Part shown: piece by piece, positions 4,068 to 5,645 of the stretch | Numbering within the stretch: position 1 is the first letter of the stretch | Layout of the letters: each line of letters starts with the position of its first letter | Assembly: GCA_014859215.1 (NCBI GenBank) | Contig: JACUUS010000148.1 | Span: forward strand, 1-5,645 | Source of the DNA: Dehalococcoidia bacterium | GTDB lineage: Bacteria; Chloroflexota; Dehalococcoidia; SZUA-161 | Direction of reading: 5' to 3' | DNA: 5,645 nucleotides | Notes under the pieces: generated by a model | The model's database searches: none | What the model was told of the DNA's origin: nothing | The model's input: the letters and a program-made list of their open reading frames with translations, nothing else | Made by a program: the position numbers and the translations under genes

Positions 4068-5645
4068 ATGGCAAGCAGGGACTCCGCTCTGGAGAACAAG
4101 GAACTTGGAATAGCTCTGGTCAAGGGCGCGTTCATCAGCGAGGACGAGCTCAAAGTGGCCGAGGAGATCGCCGCTCGCACCAGCAGGCGCCTGCCCGATG
4201 TTCTCCTCGAGCAGGGCCTCATCGACGGCGAGGTCCTTGCCTCCATCCTCAGCCTCAAGTACGGCGTCCCCGTGGTCAACCTGAGCCGCTTCGACGTGCA
4301 GCCCGAAGCGGTAGCGCTTGTAACCGAGCAGATCGCCCGCAAGCACCATATCCTTCCTCTTTCGATCCAGGGCGATACCCTGACCATCGCCATGAACGAT
4401 CCCCAGGACTTTCGCACGGTGAACGCGGTAGCCTCGGCCACGCGCAAGCGGATAGAAACCGTGATACCGGTCGGCATGGGCCTGGATGAGGCCATCGACA
4501 ATAATTACAGCCTCCGGGGCCAGATCGAGAAGCAGGTCAGTCAGATAGTCGGCCTCGTCGATGTCGAGACAGCCGAAGGTCCGGACCTTTCCACGCTCGA
4601 CCCCTCCAAACAGGCACCCATAGTACAGGCGGTCGACATGATACTGGCGCAGGCCGTTCGCGACCGCGCCTCGGATATTCACATAGAGCCCCAGGAGGAC
4701 GTACTGCTCGTGCGGAACCGCATCGACGGCGTCCTCCATGACGCGGTCAAGCTTCCGCTGGGAGTGCACAGCGCGATCATGACCAGGATCAAGGTCATGT
4801 CCAATCTCAATATCGCGGAACGCCGCCGGCCGCAGGACGGCCAGTTCGGCACCACCATCGGCAACCGGAAGATAGACTTCCGCGTGGCCTGCATCGAGGG
4901 AGGCCACGGCGAGATGGCCGTGCTCAGGGTGCTGGACAAGTCCATGCTCCTGATCAAGCTCACCGACCTGGGAATGAGCCCTGCCGTCCTCCAGCCCTTC
5001 GAGAGGCAGCTCAACGCCCCCTTCGGAATGATCCTTGTCAACGGGCCGACCGGTTCAGGAAAGACTACCACTCTTTACGCGGCGCTGCAGCAGCTCGACT
5101 CCAAGCAGCGCAACATAATGACTGTTGAGGACCCTATTGAATACAGTTTCCGAGGCATAAACCAGATACAGGTCAACCGCCAGGCCGGCATCACCTTCCC
5201 GGTCGGCCTGCGTGCTATCATGCGCCTCGACCCCGATGTCATACTGGTGGGCGAGATCAGGGATAAGGAGACAGCCACCACCGCCGTGCAGGCCGCCGTA
5301 ACCGGCCACCTGGTGCTGAGCTCCATCCACGCCAATGATGCTGTGAGCGCGCTTCTGCGCCTGATCGACATGGGAGTGGAGCCGTTCCTGGTCACTTCCG
5401 CCATAATCGGCAGCCTGTCCCAGCGCCTCGTGAGGAGGACCTGCCCGTACTGCCGCCAGATGGCCGAGGTTTCGCCCTCAGAAGCCGCCGCCTATGAGGC
5501 GGAGATGGGCGAGAGCAAGGCCAAGTTCTCGGTGGGGCGCGGCTGTAATTTCTGTTCCCGCAGCGGTTTCCTGGGCCGGGTGGGCGTTTACGAGCTCCTC
5601 ACCGCCAGCGACGAGCTGCGGAAGATGATCATGAGGGGTGCATCC
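4068..5645 (+). CDS. GspE/PilB-family type II secretion / type IV pilus assembly ATPase, C-terminus outside the window
   Basis: 526 codons without a stop, running off the window. Family members are about 550-570 residues, so only the last few tens are missing. This is the cytoplasmic hexameric motor that drives pilin or pseudopilin assembly at the inner membrane. Residues about 10-150 form the N-terminal T2SSE/MshEN-type domain, with two motif copies beginning near ELG (12-14) and RLP (41-43). The ATPase core follows: SDIHIEP (202-208), VRNRIDG (215-221), Walker A GPTGSGKT (326-333, K332), Asp box VEDPIEY (353-359), Walker B with catalytic E396 in ILVGEIRD, His box TGHLVLSSIH (412-421, H414 and H421), and the zinc tetracysteine pair CPYC (459-462) and CNFC (493-496), followed by GRVGVYELL. 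All motifs point to an active assembly ATPase; a PilT-type retraction motor is unlikely because those lack this N-terminal domain and the zinc motif. GspE, PilB and MshE cannot be separated without the genes downstream. Confidence 0.93.
   Translation, partial: MASRDSALENKELGIALVKGAFISEDELKVAEEIAARTSRRLPDVLLEQGLIDGEVLASILSLKYGVPVVNLSRFDVQPEAVALVTEQIARKHHILPLSIQGDTLTIAMNDPQDFRTVNAVASATRKRIETVIPVGMGLDEAIDNNYSLRGQIEKQVSQIVGLVDVETAEGPDLSTLDPSKQAPIVQAVDMILAQAVRDRASDIHIEPQEDVLLVRNRIDGVLHDAVKLPLGVHSAIMTRIKVMSNLNIAERRRPQDGQFGTTIGNRKIDFRVACIEGGHGEMAVLRVLDKSMLLIKLTDLGMSPAVLQPFERQLNAPFGMILVNGPTGSGKTTTLYAALQQLDSKQRNIMTVEDPIEYSFRGINQIQVNRQAGITFPVGLRAIMRLDPDVILVGEIRDKETATTAVQAAVTGHLVLSSIHANDAVSALLRLIDMGVEPFLVTSAIIGSLSQRLVRRTCPYCRQMAEVSPSEAAAYEAEMGESKAKFSVGRGCNFCSRSGFLGRVGVYELLTASDELRKMIMRGAS

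Noticed and set aside
4015..4113. Possible leader peptide starting MKRLPGVGVLAIL and overlapping the ATPase start
   Set aside because: There is no SD before its ATG, and its codons coincide with the inverted repeats of the leader; nothing supports translation.
4002..4907. Long leftward reading frame (301 residues) opposite the ATPase gene
   Set aside because: It is antisense to a clear GspE/PilB coding region with every family motif, and its own translation is domain-free. It is an artefact of GC-rich codon use.

Overview
The window is bacterial DNA of moderately high GC, with SD-led genes and two sigma70-like promoters. It looks like a signalling and type IV pilus/type II secretion neighbourhood. 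The ATPase wording (for example GEMAVLRVLDKS and the N-terminal region) and the histidine-kinase-style 7TM front end on the c-di-GMP enzyme remind me of Chloroflexota, perhaps Dehalococcoidia. That is an impression from memory and would need a homology search.

Layout: (1) 1-124 has no convincing gene but holds a good stem-loop just past the end of the first gene. (2) 125-859, minus strand, is a NarL/FixJ-type response regulator whose receiver keeps the phosphoacceptor Asp but has lost the acidic pair and the usual Lys. (3) 860-1213 is a divergent intergenic region, with a good promoter for the rightward gene and only weak candidates for the leftward one. (4) 1214-3742, plus strand, starts at TTG and encodes an 842-residue membrane protein: about 7-9 TM helices, GAF, GGDEF, HD-GYP. 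Both the cyclase and the phosphodiesterase domains look intact. (5) 3743-4067 is a 325-base gap with inverted repeats, a strong promoter (TTGACA-N17-TATCCT), a palindrome at the predicted transcription start and small leader hairpins. (6) 4068 to the window edge encodes a GspE/PilB-family secretion/pilus ATPase, open at its C-terminus. It has an MshEN-like N-terminal domain followed by complete Walker A, Asp box, Walker B, His box and tetracysteine motifs.

Working model (inference): the membrane GGDEF/HD-GYP protein sets the local c-di-GMP level from a membrane or GAF-sensed signal. The adjacent ATPase carries a degenerate form of the domain that binds c-di-GMP in MshE-type ATPases, so it could be a target of that signal. 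The divergent response regulator may control one or both promoters. The individual families are all known. The points worth a second look are the pairing of maker/breaker and possible receiver, the degenerate receiver, and the palindrome at the ATPase promoter.
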